Assembly (NCBI RefSeq): GCF_024494595.1 | Contig: NZ_JANHDI010000010.1 | Span: forward strand, 148,160-212,159 | Direction of reading: 5' to 3' | From: Halobellus rarus | Lineage (GTDB): Archaea > Halobacteriota > Halobacteria > Halobacteriales > Haloferacaceae | Length of the DNA stretch: 64,000 nt | Part shown: positions 17,422 to 26,442 of the stretch, one piece after another | Layout of the letters: every line of letters starts with the position of its first letter | Position numbering within the stretch: the first letter of the stretch is position 1 | Program-made: the position numbers and the translations under genes | Notes under the pieces: generated by a model | The model's input: only the letters and a program-made list of their open reading frames with translations | The model's database searches: none | Told to the model about the DNA's origin: nothing

Positions 17422-18098
17422 CGGGTCGAGGCTTCAAGCCACTGAGCCTTGATGAGATCCAGGTCTTCGAGGCGGCAGCGAAAGACGCAACCAACCCGAT
17501 CCGAACGCTAACTGCTCGTCTCCTACTGCATACAGGGATGCGTAATGGTGAGTTCAATCATATGCGTCCCTGGTGGGTCCTCGAGAAAAATGGAAAATAC
17601 CGAATCGACATTCCGCGACGAGAGGACTGTGTCGGCGGTGCCGGCCCAGCAGGATTCGGCAATCAGAATCACTTCAACTTGAACGACAGGGGGGAGCCTT
17701 GCTCGAAGTGCCGAAACAAATCACATCGTGAGGACAATCGGTGGACCTGCAAGACTCGGTCCTCTGACCGAACCATCCCCATTAACAGCAAGCAAGAGGA
17801 TCTGGTTGACCTCCTCAAGTGGTGGAAGAACGGCTACGACTATATGCCGCTTTCACACCGCTCGGTCAACTACCATCTCAAACAGCTCGCTGATGCGGCT
17901 GGTCTAAATCGGAAGGTAACGGCCCACGACCTTCGGCATACACATGGCACGATGCTAGCTCGAATGGACTGGACTGCGGTTCAGATAATGGACCGGCTCG
18001 GTCACGGATCTATCCAGATGCCCCGGAAGTACATCACGTATACCGCGCAGGCATCGCGTGACCTAGTCGAAAAGAAATACAACCTAGACAGTCTATGA
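17418..18098 (+). CDS. Tyrosine recombinase with complete catalytic set
   Basis: This compact recombinase has all catalytic residues visible: R42 in HTGMRNGEF, H170 and R173 in AHDLRHTHGT, H196 in LGHGSIQ and the nucleophile Y205 in RKYITY. A cysteine-rich insert (C95, C98, C111 and possibly C71) lies between the first Arg and the HxxR box and may bind zinc. At 226 residues it lacks the usual N-terminal core-binding domain, which neighbouring small genes may supply. It overlaps the next gene, its own degenerate paralogue, by 4 bp, so the two are probably made together. Confidence 0.85.
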   Translation: MTGRGFKPLSLDEIQVFEAAAKDATNPIRTLTARLLLHTGMRNGEFNHMRPWWVLEKNGKYRIDIPRREDCVGGAGPAGFGNQNHFNLNDRGEPCSKCRNKSHREDNRWTCKTRSSDRTIPINSKQEDLVDLLKWWKNGYDYMPLSHRSVNYHLKQLADAAGLNRKVTAHDLRHTHGTMLARMDWTAVQIMDRLGHGSIQMPRKYITYTAQASRDLVEKKYNLDSL

Positions 18099-19003
18099 AT
18101 GGCGATCCGCTCACGCAAGAGCAGACAATTACGTTTCAGAAGGCGGCGAAAAGCGGAGATTTCGTCGACCGGTTGCTAGGGGTATTGCTCCATACCGGTT
18201 TGACTGCGACAGAGTTCACGCATATGCATGACAACTGGCTAGATCCGCTTCCAGAGTCAATTGAAGCGTGTGAGGATACCGTCCCGATAATTCGGATCCC
18301 ATCGGAAGCAACCTGTCGTAAACTCAAGCTGGGAGTGAATTTGGAAATTCATCAGCGGACAGGCCGGTGTGGATACTGTAAGGATATTGGGTACGAGAAG
18401 TGGTTCCCTGGACAGCCAGATAGCGATTGTCGCGTTCGGAACGTCCCAGTACCCGATGAAGATACGGCACGAACGCTATACTGGTGGTTTTCGAGGTATA
18501 GTTCGACGCCGATCAGCGTGAACAGTCTCAAAAATCGGCTATCGAAGTTGGCGGAACGGGCTGGTCTAGGGCGAAATATCACACCCCGAGATATGCGAGC
18601 AACATATGGGACGAATCTCGTCCGGATGGAATTCTCTTCAAGAGAGGTTGCAGAACTAATGGGGTTATCTACTCACCTACTGACTCGCGAATTCTTCGAA
18701 GCAGCAGGTAGGCCCGTCGACTGGCCCGAAAACAAATCTGATTCGACGATCTTGGCGGCTATCGCCGAAAATGAGCCAGTGATAAAAACAGAGATCGGTG
18801 GATTAGTTGGTATTCACAAAAGCGCGGGAACGAAACGCGCGAGCGACCTTATTGATCGAGGCTTGGTAGTCAAGGTTGGAGAACGGCAGGGCAAAGTTGA
18901 GCGTCTAACAACATACGGAGTTAACCCAGAGATGCTCGAGGAAGAAGGGTTCGACGAACTCGTAGATCGCTGCTCCAGCGATGGAGAGAAGAGTTATGAG
19001 TAG
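18095..19003 (+). CDS. Catalytically dead tyrosine-recombinase paralogue with C-terminal HTH
   Basis: This protein aligns along the preceding recombinase (HTGLTATEF, cysteine insert with C92 and C95, TPRDMRATYGT, ELMGLSTHLLTREFF), but the active site is lost. The first Arg is T37, the HxxR His is R165, the second His is L191 and the Tyr is F200; only R168 remains. About 90 further residues form a winged-helix-like domain (TEIGGLVGIHKSAGTKRASDLIDRGLVVKVG). It probably acts as a DNA-binding partner or regulator of the active recombinase. Loss of every nucleophilic residue with an intact frame suggests selection for a non-catalytic role. Confidence 0.8.
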   Translation: MNGDPLTQEQTITFQKAAKSGDFVDRLLGVLLHTGLTATEFTHMHDNWLDPLPESIEACEDTVPIIRIPSEATCRKLKLGVNLEIHQRTGRCGYCKDIGYEKWFPGQPDSDCRVRNVPVPDEDTARTLYWWFSRYSSTPISVNSLKNRLSKLAERAGLGRNITPRDMRATYGTNLVRMEFSSREVAELMGLSTHLLTREFFEAAGRPVDWPENKSDSTILAAIAENEPVIKTEIGGLVGIHKSAGTKRASDLIDRGLVVKVGERQGKVERLTTYGVNPEMLEEEGFDELVDRCSSDGEKSYE

Positions 19004-19523
19004 CGAAACGCCGTCCCTCACAGAATTAGAAGGGCAGTTGAAAGCGCTTCAGCAGGGGCACAATAATGCCTGGGACGCAATTGAAGACCTGCAAGATCAG
19101 ATGCAGGAGATAAGAGCGGAGCAACGTCGCATACAGGAGGGTCAGACTGATCTTCAGGCCTCGATAGAGCAGATCGACACGAGAACAGATCTTCTCCGGC
19201 TCGTCGAGAGTAGCGATGAGATGAGTGGAAAGCAACGATCAGTCGCATTGATCCAACATCTCCGACGAGCGGCAATGCGAGAACGCGAGCGCGGTCGCAC
19301 AGCGAAGGCGTCGCTCAACCGAGAAGAAGCCGAGCGCGCACTACAGTATCCAGCTATTGACCGGACAACGGTTTACACCGATATGGATCGCGCAGAGCGT
19401 CTCGTCGGAGATAGAGACGTTCTCTGGTATGAGAGCAACTCGAGTGGACGTAGTCGGCTGAAGCTGAATCTTGAGGCCGGTGACCTCCCTACAGAAGTCG
19501 TCGGGCAACACGGAGGTCGATGA
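18996..19523 (+). CDS. Coiled-coil / winged-helix protein of the recombinase operon
   Basis: This 175-residue protein has a long coiled coil at about residues 10-60 (LEGQLKALQQ, AWDAIEDLQDQMQEIRAEQRRIQEGQTDLQ) followed by a helical, Arg-rich domain. The segment ALQYPAIDRTTVYTDMDRAERLV looks like a recognition helix and wing. It overlaps the dead recombinase gene by 8 bp. Similar proteins accompany MCM and ParA genes in haloarchaeal plasmids and proviruses. A role in replication or its control is inference. Confidence 0.65.
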   Translation: MSSETPSLTELEGQLKALQQGHNNAWDAIEDLQDQMQEIRAEQRRIQEGQTDLQASIEQIDTRTDLLRLVESSDEMSGKQRSVALIQHLRRAAMRERERGRTAKASLNREEAERALQYPAIDRTTVYTDMDRAERLVGDRDVLWYESNSSGRSRLKLNLEAGDLPTEVVGQHGGR

Positions 19524-19524
19524 C

Positions 19525-19729
19525 TGTGGAAGCTCCACAACAGTTGTCGAAGAGGAAGCCCCCTCCGTGATCTACTTGGAGTCCGTGCGTTCCCTCTATC
19601 CGGTGTAATTGCGGGATAGAGCGGGTTTGAATGAAGTGTCGATTAGTCGTTAGTACGCTAAAGACAGCTCGCTCCGCTCGCTCCGTTCCGGAGACCACAC
19701 TCCTGGAACGGTGTTGTGGAGCGTCCACA
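19525..19729. repeat. 18-bp inverted repeat flanking the mcm leader, candidate origin or operator
   Basis: TGTGGAAGCTCCACAACA (19525-19542) and TGTTGTGGAGCGTCCACA (19712-19729) are inverted with 17 of 18 matches, and each arm is itself a small palindrome (TGTGGA-N3-TCCACA). A further hairpin, CCGTTCC...GGAACGG, lies near 19683-19711. The right arm ends 11 bp before the mcm start. Initiator-binding sites or autoregulation of mcm are both possible. Confidence 0.55.
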
Positions 19730-19740
19730 GATCAAGAACG

Positions 19741-21771
19741 ATGCCCATCACACAAGAGCTCACGGACGAACTGATACAATTCCTCCGAGATTACTACTGG
19801 GAGGAAATTGGAACACTCGCCATACGCTTCCCTCGCGATCAGAAGTCGTTGTATGTCGACTACGGAGATGTGTATCGATTTGACCCAGATGTCGCGAAGG
19901 ATCTACGTGAGCAACCGGAGCGTATGCTCGAATGCTTTAACGAAGCGCTTCGATATTGTGATCTTCCTGTCGACGTCGACCTCACAGGCGCGCACGTACG
20001 TATCCATAATCTCCCCGACTCACTGGATGTCGAACAAGTCTCACGACATCGGAATATCGGGACAATGCTGGATATTCGCGGGCAAGTCCAGAAGGTAAGT
20101 GCAGTAAAACCCCGAATCCAGACCGCTGTCTTCGAATGCCAACGCTGTGGAACCCAAACAGAGATCCCACAAGTTGGCGACCAGTTAGCAGAGCCTCACG
20201 AGTGTTCAGGATGTGAACGACAAGGGCCATTCGTGCTGGTTGATACAGCAAGCGAGTGGGTTGACCACCAGTATGCTCGTATACAACAACCGCCAGAACG
20301 AACCAATGGCGGAGAAGGGGAAACGATCGACGTCCACCTTGAGGATGATCTGATCCGAGAATTCGAGGCAGGTGATCGAATTACCCTGACTGGCGTACTG
20401 GATATCGAAACTGCGACTGAGAAACAGTCACGGTCGTTTGACACGACTGTCGACGCTCAGGCGGTCGTTCGTGAGGAGAGCGATTATGAAGACATCGACG
20501 TCGAAAACTACCACGAGGAGATCGCTGCCATCGCGAGTGGCGAGAAAGGCGATCCGTACGAATTACTTGTCGATTCGATCAATCCAGAGCACAAAGGAGA
20601 CGAGGATATCAAACTCGCTATCGGTCTCCAAATGTTCGGTGGCTGGTCTCGTGGCGGCCGAGCGCGTGGAGATTCTCATATTCTCTTGTTGGGTGATCCT
20701 GGCTGCGGGAAGTCGACATTCCTCCAAGCAGTTGATAAGCTAGCCCCACGGTCAACATACGCATCTGGAAAAGGAGCAACAGCAGCGGGCATTACGGCTG
20801 CTGCAGTGGCCGATGACTTTGGTGACTCCGAGTGGGGACTTGAAGCCGGAGCACTCGTCTTAGCCGATGGAGGGATCGCCTGCCTCGATGAGATCGATAA
20901 AGTTCCAGAGAAGGCGGTCTCCTCAATGCACGACGCTCTTGAGAGCCAGAAAGTCCGAGTCAACAAGGCAGGCATCAACGCGACGCTAAATTCACGGACG
21001 GCGCTGCTTGCTGCAGGAAATCCATCAGAGGGTCGGTTTGACCCGTTCCAATCCAGAGCTCAGCAGATCGATCTGGGGCCTACGTTGATGAGCCGATTCG
21101 ATCTGATGTTTATGGTCTCTGATTCGCCGGATTTGGCCGATGATCGAGAGGTGATCGACCATATGATTCGCTCACGGCGGGCAGCAGCAAAACAAGAACT
21201 CGGAGACGAACTAACCGAAGAAGAACGACAGAGCGTCGAGCCAGCAATTCCGGCGGAGACGCTTCGAGCGTATGTCGCGTATGCGAAAGAGGAGGTAACA
21301 CCGTATCTCCCCGAAACGAACAGTGATGCGCGGGAGTATCTCCGTGAAGAGTTTCTAAAGCTCCGACTGGCTAACGAGGAAGACCAAGAGAATCCGGTTC
21401 CAGTAACGTTTCGACAGGAGGAGGCAATCGAGCGGCTAGCAGAAGCTTCTGCACGGGTTCGTCTCGATGATAACGTTTCGAAAGACGATATCGAGCGAGC
21501 CCTAACCCTCGTTAGAACGTCGATGAAACAAGTTGGGATTGACCCTGAGACGGGGTCATTCGATGCAGATGTAATCGAGACAGGACAGTCGCAGAGTCAA
21601 CGGACACGGCGAAAGCGGATTCTCGCCATTATCGAGGACCAACAGGAGATCACGGTTGCAGAGATAGCCGACATCATAGATGAGGAAGAGACGAAGATCA
21701 AAAACGACATTCAATCGCTGAAAAATCGGGGCCAGGTATACGAACTACAGGGCCAGCTCAGGGCAACCTAG
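19741..21771 (+). CDS. mcm: Orphan MCM replicative helicase of the mobile element
   Basis: This hexameric 3'-5' DNA helicase probably drives replication of the element. The N-terminal domain has a zinc motif (CQRC ... CSGC near residues 138-166). The AAA+ core shows Walker A GDPGCGKST at about 318-326, Walker B CLDEIDK, and the arginine-finger segment LMSRFDLMF. A C-terminal winged helix (TVAEIADIIDEEETKIKNDIQSLKNRGQVYEL) completes the family plan at 676 residues. I use the ATG at 19741. Chromosomal archaeal MCMs are usually in conserved loci; here it sits with ParA and recombinases, which marks an element-borne copy. Confidence 0.92.
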   Translation: MPITQELTDELIQFLRDYYWEEIGTLAIRFPRDQKSLYVDYGDVYRFDPDVAKDLREQPERMLECFNEALRYCDLPVDVDLTGAHVRIHNLPDSLDVEQVSRHRNIGTMLDIRGQVQKVSAVKPRIQTAVFECQRCGTQTEIPQVGDQLAEPHECSGCERQGPFVLVDTASEWVDHQYARIQQPPERTNGGEGETIDVHLEDDLIREFEAGDRITLTGVLDIETATEKQSRSFDTTVDAQAVVREESDYEDIDVENYHEEIAAIASGEKGDPYELLVDSINPEHKGDEDIKLAIGLQMFGGWSRGGRARGDSHILLLGDPGCGKSTFLQAVDKLAPRSTYASGKGATAAGITAAAVADDFGDSEWGLEAGALVLADGGIACLDEIDKVPEKAVSSMHDALESQKVRVNKAGINATLNSRTALLAAGNPSEGRFDPFQSRAQQIDLGPTLMSRFDLMFMVSDSPDLADDREVIDHMIRSRRAAAKQELGDELTEEERQSVEPAIPAETLRAYVAYAKEEVTPYLPETNSDAREYLREEFLKLRLANEEDQENPVPVTFRQEEAIERLAEASARVRLDDNVSKDDIERALTLVRTSMKQVGIDPETGSFDADVIETGQSQSQRTRRKRILAIIEDQQEITVAEIADIIDEEETKIKNDIQSLKNRGQVYELQGQLRAT

Positions 21772-21828
21772 CGGCAGGATCTGTATTCAAGTCATCAATG
21801 ACCGAGATAGTCTCCTAAAGAATTATAC

Positions 21829-21842
21829 TATCATAGATAGCA
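21829..21842. promoter_or_regulatory. Short palindrome upstream of parA
   Basis: CTATCATAGATAG (5-bp arms around ATA) sits in the AT-rich 89-bp gap between mcm and parA, next to AATTATACT, which may be a TATA element. It could be a ParA-partner binding (centromere-like) site or an operator. The support is weak. Confidence 0.3.
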
Positions 21843-21860
21843 TAAGCGTCTAAAATAGTT

Positions 21861-22628
21861 ATGACATCAAAAATAGCAATAAGCAATCAGAAAGGCGGTG
21901 TAGGGAAGACAACTGTCGCGATCAACGTTGCGGGAGCGCTTGCCAATCGTGGCCACGAAGTACTGCTCGCCGATTTGGATCCCCAAGGTCACGCAACCGA
22001 GGGAGTAGGATTAGCAGACACGTATGATTCCGCCAAACCACACTTCGGAAGCGTTCTCGAGACGATCGACGAAAATCGAACAGTTGCGGAGATTGTCTAT
22101 TCACACGAAGCGTTTGATGTCATTCCCTCAAACGTCGATATGTTCACGCTTGAAACGGATCTGACGGGTGCGATGCGATCTCGGGAACGACTGGAATTAC
22201 TCTTCGATAATCTCGATCACGACTACGATTTCATAATCGTCGACTGTCCACCCTCGTTGGGGCATCTCACCGATAATGCGCTACTCGCCTGCCAAAACGT
22301 GTTGATCCCAGCGCTTGCAGAAGGAACCTCCATTCGTGCGCTTGAGATTCTGTATGACCAAATAGAATCAATCGAACGGGGCTACGACGTCCAGATTACC
22401 CAACTTGGACTCGTGGCGAATCGCGTGGAACACGATGGGGAGGCAAAGGAAATGATGGAGTGGTTTGAAGATACATTTGAAGGACAGCTTCCTGTCTGGG
22501 AGGTTCGAAAGCGCGTCGCATTAAAGCGAGCGTGGAACAACGGTGTTTCTATCTTTGAACACGAGGAAGAATCCGATATGGAATCCGTATTTACTGCCGT
22601 TGCGACACATTTGGAGGGGACAGTATGA
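21861..22628 (+). CDS. parA: ParA-family partition ATPase
   Basis: This ATPase segregates the element DNA by ATP-dependent patterning on the nucleoid. The deviant Walker A KGGVGKTT is at residues 11-18, followed by LLADLDPQGHATEGVG and the Walker B-like FIIVDCPPSLGHLTDNAL. The 255-residue length without an N-terminal HTH matches Soj-type ParA. It overlaps its downstream partner by 4 bp. Together with the MCM gene it shows that the island derives from a replicating plasmid- or virus-like element. Confidence 0.92.
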   Translation: MTSKIAISNQKGGVGKTTVAINVAGALANRGHEVLLADLDPQGHATEGVGLADTYDSAKPHFGSVLETIDENRTVAEIVYSHEAFDVIPSNVDMFTLETDLTGAMRSRERLELLFDNLDHDYDFIIVDCPPSLGHLTDNALLACQNVLIPALAEGTSIRALEILYDQIESIERGYDVQITQLGLVANRVEHDGEAKEMMEWFEDTFEGQLPVWEVRKRVALKRAWNNGVSIFEHEEESDMESVFTAVATHLEGTV

Positions 22629-22981
22629 CGGACCGAGGCAACCGATCAGACCGTCTCCGGGAACGGTTTCAGGGAGATACAGAAGATCAGGAAGACCCCA
22701 ACACAGAAGAGATATCGTCTAATACGTCTAAGACGACTATGACGACCGACGATAGCGATTCTACTCTGTCAGAGACAGGTAGTGCTGTCAAGGACCGACC
22801 AAGCGTTCTGATGTATCTTCCCGAGGAGATCCGGCAGGAACTCGATATTCGATTTGATGAACTCAATGCCAAACACAAAAGACAGCACGGCGAAGCCCTC
22901 GAGAAGAATCGAGATTATTACCCGGCTGTTATCGAGGCAGGCTTAACTGATAAAGACCTCAAAGACATCTTAGACATCTAA
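22625..22981 (+). CDS. ParA partner protein (ParB-like adaptor), small
   Basis: This 118-residue protein has a disordered, Ser/Thr/Asp-rich N-terminus and a C-terminal segment VLMYLPEEIRQELDIRFDELNAKHKRQHGEALEKNRDYYPAVIEAGL that resembles a small ribbon-helix-helix or helical DNA-binding domain. Its 4-bp overlap with parA suggests it loads ParA on the centromere. It is not a classical ParB, and the DNA site is unknown. Confidence 0.65.
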   Translation: MTDRGNRSDRLRERFQGDTEDQEDPNTEEISSNTSKTTMTTDDSDSTLSETGSAVKDRPSVLMYLPEEIRQELDIRFDELNAKHKRQHGEALEKNRDYYPAVIEAGLTDKDLKDILDI

Positions 22982-22986
22982 AGACA

Positions 22987-25893
22987 TTAGACAGGAAGCG
23001 TAAGGCATAGTCCTTCGACAGAGGGAGCTAACGAGATTACCTGTGCCTTCCGATGGAGTTCTGCTCGCCGATCCTCAATTCGTTGTTCGAGTTTAGAGAG
23101 TCGCTCTCGCTGACCCCGAATTGCGATGTCCATATTGGAACCGGCCTCGGCCTTCCGCTCGTACTCGTCGATGAACTCCTCGATTCGTTGCCGCTCAGCA
23201 TCGGCGTATTCCTCGAGGTCATCGAGCTCTTGTTGCGTCTCTCTTCTGCGACGCTCGTGGAGATCTTCTCGAAGCGACTCGACGTGCTTGCTAACGTAGC
23301 TATCCGCAGCTTCGCGTAACTGCGGCTGTTCCTGAATGAGCGATCGAACACTTTCCGCATCCGGCGTTCCCTTGATGCTATCGCCCTGTATGACGCGTTC
23401 TCCCAGTCGATGCCGTGGATCGTGGTGGTTTCGGTCAACGAAGACCGGGAGCAACTCTTCGCGGATGACTTCGCCAGTCCCGTCTTCGAACCCTACCCGG
23501 TACGTGTAGGTGAGTCCAGGCTCGTCGACGAACGGGAGGAGCTTCAAACCGACATTGCCGTTCTCGGTCGCGAGGACGTGTTCCATCAGTCGCTGGACGA
23601 GGTCGGCATCGGGAGAGACGTAATCAATCCCCTCGTGATCCATCGCGAATTCCCGGCTGAACGTGAATGGTCCATATTCCTCGTCCGTGCCGTCGTAGAG
23701 CGGTTCAGGAAGCGTTGCTCGATAGAGGTTCGTTCCTGCCTTTTCAACGTCACCACCGAGCGTCTCGACGCCACGTTCGACGAACTCATGGATGTCTCCC
23801 TCGCTGCCATAGACATCCTCGGAGTCATCCATTACCTCCTGAATCTTCTCGCGACTCTCTTGATCGAACGTACTCGTATCGATGAGACTTCGCTCGTACC
23901 ACTCCTGAAGCGTCTGTTGGCGCTCGTCGATGAGGTCTTCGAGTTCCTCCTTGGTTGCACTCGGAGGCTCCTCGTTCCGAATGGATCGCATAATGAGCGA
24001 GTCCATATTGATGTCGTCGAGCATCCCGAGGACATCGGCAGTGTTGCCGAGTTGGCCGCGAATGCTCTCAACTTTGCTCTGGAGCATCTCAAAAATCTCT
24101 CCCTCTCGAGTGTCCTCGAACGAGAAGTTCCAGACCTTGACTTCCTTGTCTTGCCCGTAACGGTGGATGCGCCCGATCCGTTGTTCGAGACGGTTCGGAT
24201 TCCACGGCAACTCGTAGTTCACCATAATATGGCAGCTGTGCTGGAGGTCGATTCCTTCACTCGCCGCGTCGGTCGCAAAGAGTAGACGGGACTGGCCGTG
24301 GTTGAACTCCTCTTCGATGCGAGCACGCTCCTCCTTATCGACGTCGCCGTGGATGACGAGAATTTCGTCAGCCCACGGTTCGTCTTTCACGAGGTCCAGA
24401 AGATACTCGAGGGTATCGCGGTACTCGGTAAACAGTAGTACCTTCTCGTCGGGCTGTTCCTCCAGGAGCTGTTGGATGTACCTACGAACTTTCTGGGCTT
24501 TCGAGTCGACAGGAATGCCTTCGGCGAGTTCGACGAGATCCCGAAGCGTTTCGATCTCCTCTTCGAGTTGGGCGTCGCTTTCGGTGACGGTCAACCCAGC
24601 GAGTTCTTCTTCGGCGTGCTGTTTGTCGTCTTCGTCGAGGTCTTCACCGTCAAGATACGCAGCCGCTTCTTCCGAAAGATCCGTCCCCGTCGACTGTTCG
24701 TCAACGAGATCTCGCAATCGACGACTCAACGTCGCCTGAATCGCTCCGATACTACTGACGAGCCGTTTTTGCATAAGCGCCATCGCGAAGCCGACTGCAG
24801 GCTCGTTTAGCTGCTCGGAGCGGTTGTAGACGTGTTTCACGTAATCGGTGACGGCGCGGTAGAACTGGCGCTCCTCGTGGCTCATCTCGATGCCGACCGT
24901 CCGGACATCTCGGTCAGGGAAGATGCGCTCGCCGTCGTCGTCATAGATCGTCTGTTTGCCACGGCGGATCATCACTCGATCGACGGCGTCCGTCGAGAGG
25001 TCGCGATCCTCCGCGACGAGGAACGGGTCGATATACTCGACGAGCGAGCGGAATGCCTCGCCCTTGCCGTCGTGGGGCGTCGCGCTGAGTAACAACAACG
25101 AATCGGAGTTGCCCGTGACCCGCTCGACCATCTTCGACGTCTGGCTCGGGGATTCACCACGCTTGGCGGCCTTGTGTGCCTCGTCGACGACGACAACATC
25201 CCAGAACGAATCCTCGAGTGCGGGCTGGAATTCGTCCTGCCGGAGAAAGGCCATACTCGTCACCATCCGTTGGTGGTCTTGATCCCAGATATTCGCCGCA
25301 TCTCCCAGACGGCGTCGCTCGCCTTCGACCCACTCTCTGTCCGCCGGCGTGAGGTCGATGTCGAAGAAGCGGTCCATATCTCGGATCCACTTTTTCTGAA
25401 GGTGGGCCGGGACGACAAACAGCACGCGATCGGCACGATTTCGGGCGGAGAGTTCTTTGAGAACTAGTCCGGCTTCGATTGTCTTCCCGAGACCGACGTC
25501 GTCGGCGATGAGCGCCCGTTGACGGAGCTTTTGCATCACCCAGTTGACCGCGTCGAGTTGGTAGGGTTCGAGTCGGACTAACGAATTCGAGATGCTCAGT
25601 AGCTGGCCCTGTTCGTGCGCGATCTGGAGCTGAAGCGCTTGGGATCGGAGATCGAACCATTCGGCCGAGACGAGATCGTGGTCGGGATGGAGTTGGTCAG
25701 CTATCGACGGCTCCAACTCGGCGAGTGAATCGCGTTGCGGTTCGATTTCGACGTCATCGATACAGACCGTTTTGACGCCTTGATCCTCGACGTACGCCCG
25801 AAGGTAGTCGAGATCTCCGACCGAGTAGGTCTTGATGACCTCTGCGGCGGTTCCGTTGAGGACGATCGCATCGCCCGGATTGAACGTACTCAT
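22987..25893 (-). CDS. brxHII: BREX type 5 SNF2-type helicase BrxHII
   Basis: This superfamily 2 DNA translocase of the SNF2/HepA group is the helicase characteristic of type 3 and type 5 BREX. Walker A is in ADDVGLGKTIEAG (131-138), DEAH is at 237-240 and LLSATPHDG follows at about 268-276. The C-terminal lobe has the helicase motif QRIGRIHRYGQDKEVKVWNF, and a long coiled-coil tail ends the 968-residue protein. It is the last gene of the BREX locus on this strand and overlaps the small PDDEXK nuclease gene by 4 bp. Its stop is 5 bp from the convergent ParA-partner stop, which makes a sharp boundary between the replication and defence modules. Confidence 0.88.
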   Translation of the reverse strand: MSTFNPGDAIVLNGTAAEVIKTYSVGDLDYLRAYVEDQGVKTVCIDDVEIEPQRDSLAELEPSIADQLHPDHDLVSAEWFDLRSQALQLQIAHEQGQLLSISNSLVRLEPYQLDAVNWVMQKLRQRALIADDVGLGKTIEAGLVLKELSARNRADRVLFVVPAHLQKKWIRDMDRFFDIDLTPADREWVEGERRRLGDAANIWDQDHQRMVTSMAFLRQDEFQPALEDSFWDVVVVDEAHKAAKRGESPSQTSKMVERVTGNSDSLLLLSATPHDGKGEAFRSLVEYIDPFLVAEDRDLSTDAVDRVMIRRGKQTIYDDDGERIFPDRDVRTVGIEMSHEERQFYRAVTDYVKHVYNRSEQLNEPAVGFAMALMQKRLVSSIGAIQATLSRRLRDLVDEQSTGTDLSEEAAAYLDGEDLDEDDKQHAEEELAGLTVTESDAQLEEEIETLRDLVELAEGIPVDSKAQKVRRYIQQLLEEQPDEKVLLFTEYRDTLEYLLDLVKDEPWADEILVIHGDVDKEERARIEEEFNHGQSRLLFATDAASEGIDLQHSCHIMVNYELPWNPNRLEQRIGRIHRYGQDKEVKVWNFSFEDTREGEIFEMLQSKVESIRGQLGNTADVLGMLDDINMDSLIMRSIRNEEPPSATKEELEDLIDERQQTLQEWYERSLIDTSTFDQESREKIQEVMDDSEDVYGSEGDIHEFVERGVETLGGDVEKAGTNLYRATLPEPLYDGTDEEYGPFTFSREFAMDHEGIDYVSPDADLVQRLMEHVLATENGNVGLKLLPFVDEPGLTYTYRVGFEDGTGEVIREELLPVFVDRNHHDPRHRLGERVIQGDSIKGTPDAESVRSLIQEQPQLREAADSYVSKHVESLREDLHERRRRETQQELDDLEEYADAERQRIEEFIDEYERKAEAGSNMDIAIRGQRERLSKLEQRIEDRRAELHRKAQVISLAPSVEGLCLTLPV

Positions 25894-26366
25894 AGATCAC
25901 TCGAGTGGGCAGATGTAGTCTCCTCATCGCGCTTGTCGGATGGGTCCTCAGTGTTCAGTACGAGCTCGATAGCTCGTTCGAACGTATACTCCTCGAGGAG
26001 TTTAGCTCGTGCTGCGTTTGATTTACTAAGCTCGTCTCGTTGCTTCGTGTTGATCCTGAACTCCTTAGAGCCGACATCATCGTACGTCGCGTAGAATACC
26101 TCGTCGAGATCGACGATGTAGCCGGCAAAGATGTCGACCTGTCCCTCCTCGTACCGGTCTGTGAAGATCCGATATTTCCAGGGCGACTCAGTTAGCTGAT
26201 TTGCTTTCTTGACCTGGACGCGAAGCAACTCGTCGTCTTTGTCAGCAACGAGGTCGTACTTGTACAGGCCGTGGGTATAGGAGACACGACAGTCCTTGCG
26301 AACGAGATCAGCCGCGACGGCGAATTCCGCTACTTCCCCATCGACGTGGCCCGTATTACGACTCAT
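25890..26366 (-). CDS. PD-(D/E)XK nuclease-like protein (PDDEXK_5 type) coupled to brxHII
   Basis: This 158-residue protein resembles the PDDEXK_5 group (Holliday-junction-resolvase/homing-endonuclease-like): DGEVAEFAVAADLVRKDCRV, then D38 in YKYDLVADKDDELLRVQVKKA with Q51-x-K53, and a strand VDIFAGYIVDLDEVFYA. The D...QxK arrangement is an accepted active-site variant. It lies between pglZ (76-bp gap) and brxHII (4-bp overlap). I do not know it as a standard BREX component, so it may be an added effector or a DNA-end-processing partner of the helicase. Confidence 0.72.
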   Translation of the reverse strand: MSRNTGHVDGEVAEFAVAADLVRKDCRVSYTHGLYKYDLVADKDDELLRVQVKKANQLTESPWKYRIFTDRYEEGQVDIFAGYIVDLDEVFYATYDDVGSKEFRINTKQRDELSKSNAARAKLLEEYTFERAIELVLNTEDPSDKRDEETTSAHSSDL

Positions 26367-26442
26367 TACTCTGTTCGCCTCCAGACGGCCAGGGATGGTA
26401 GATGAGTAGCATCATAGCTCACAGTTTGATGGGGTACTGTTG

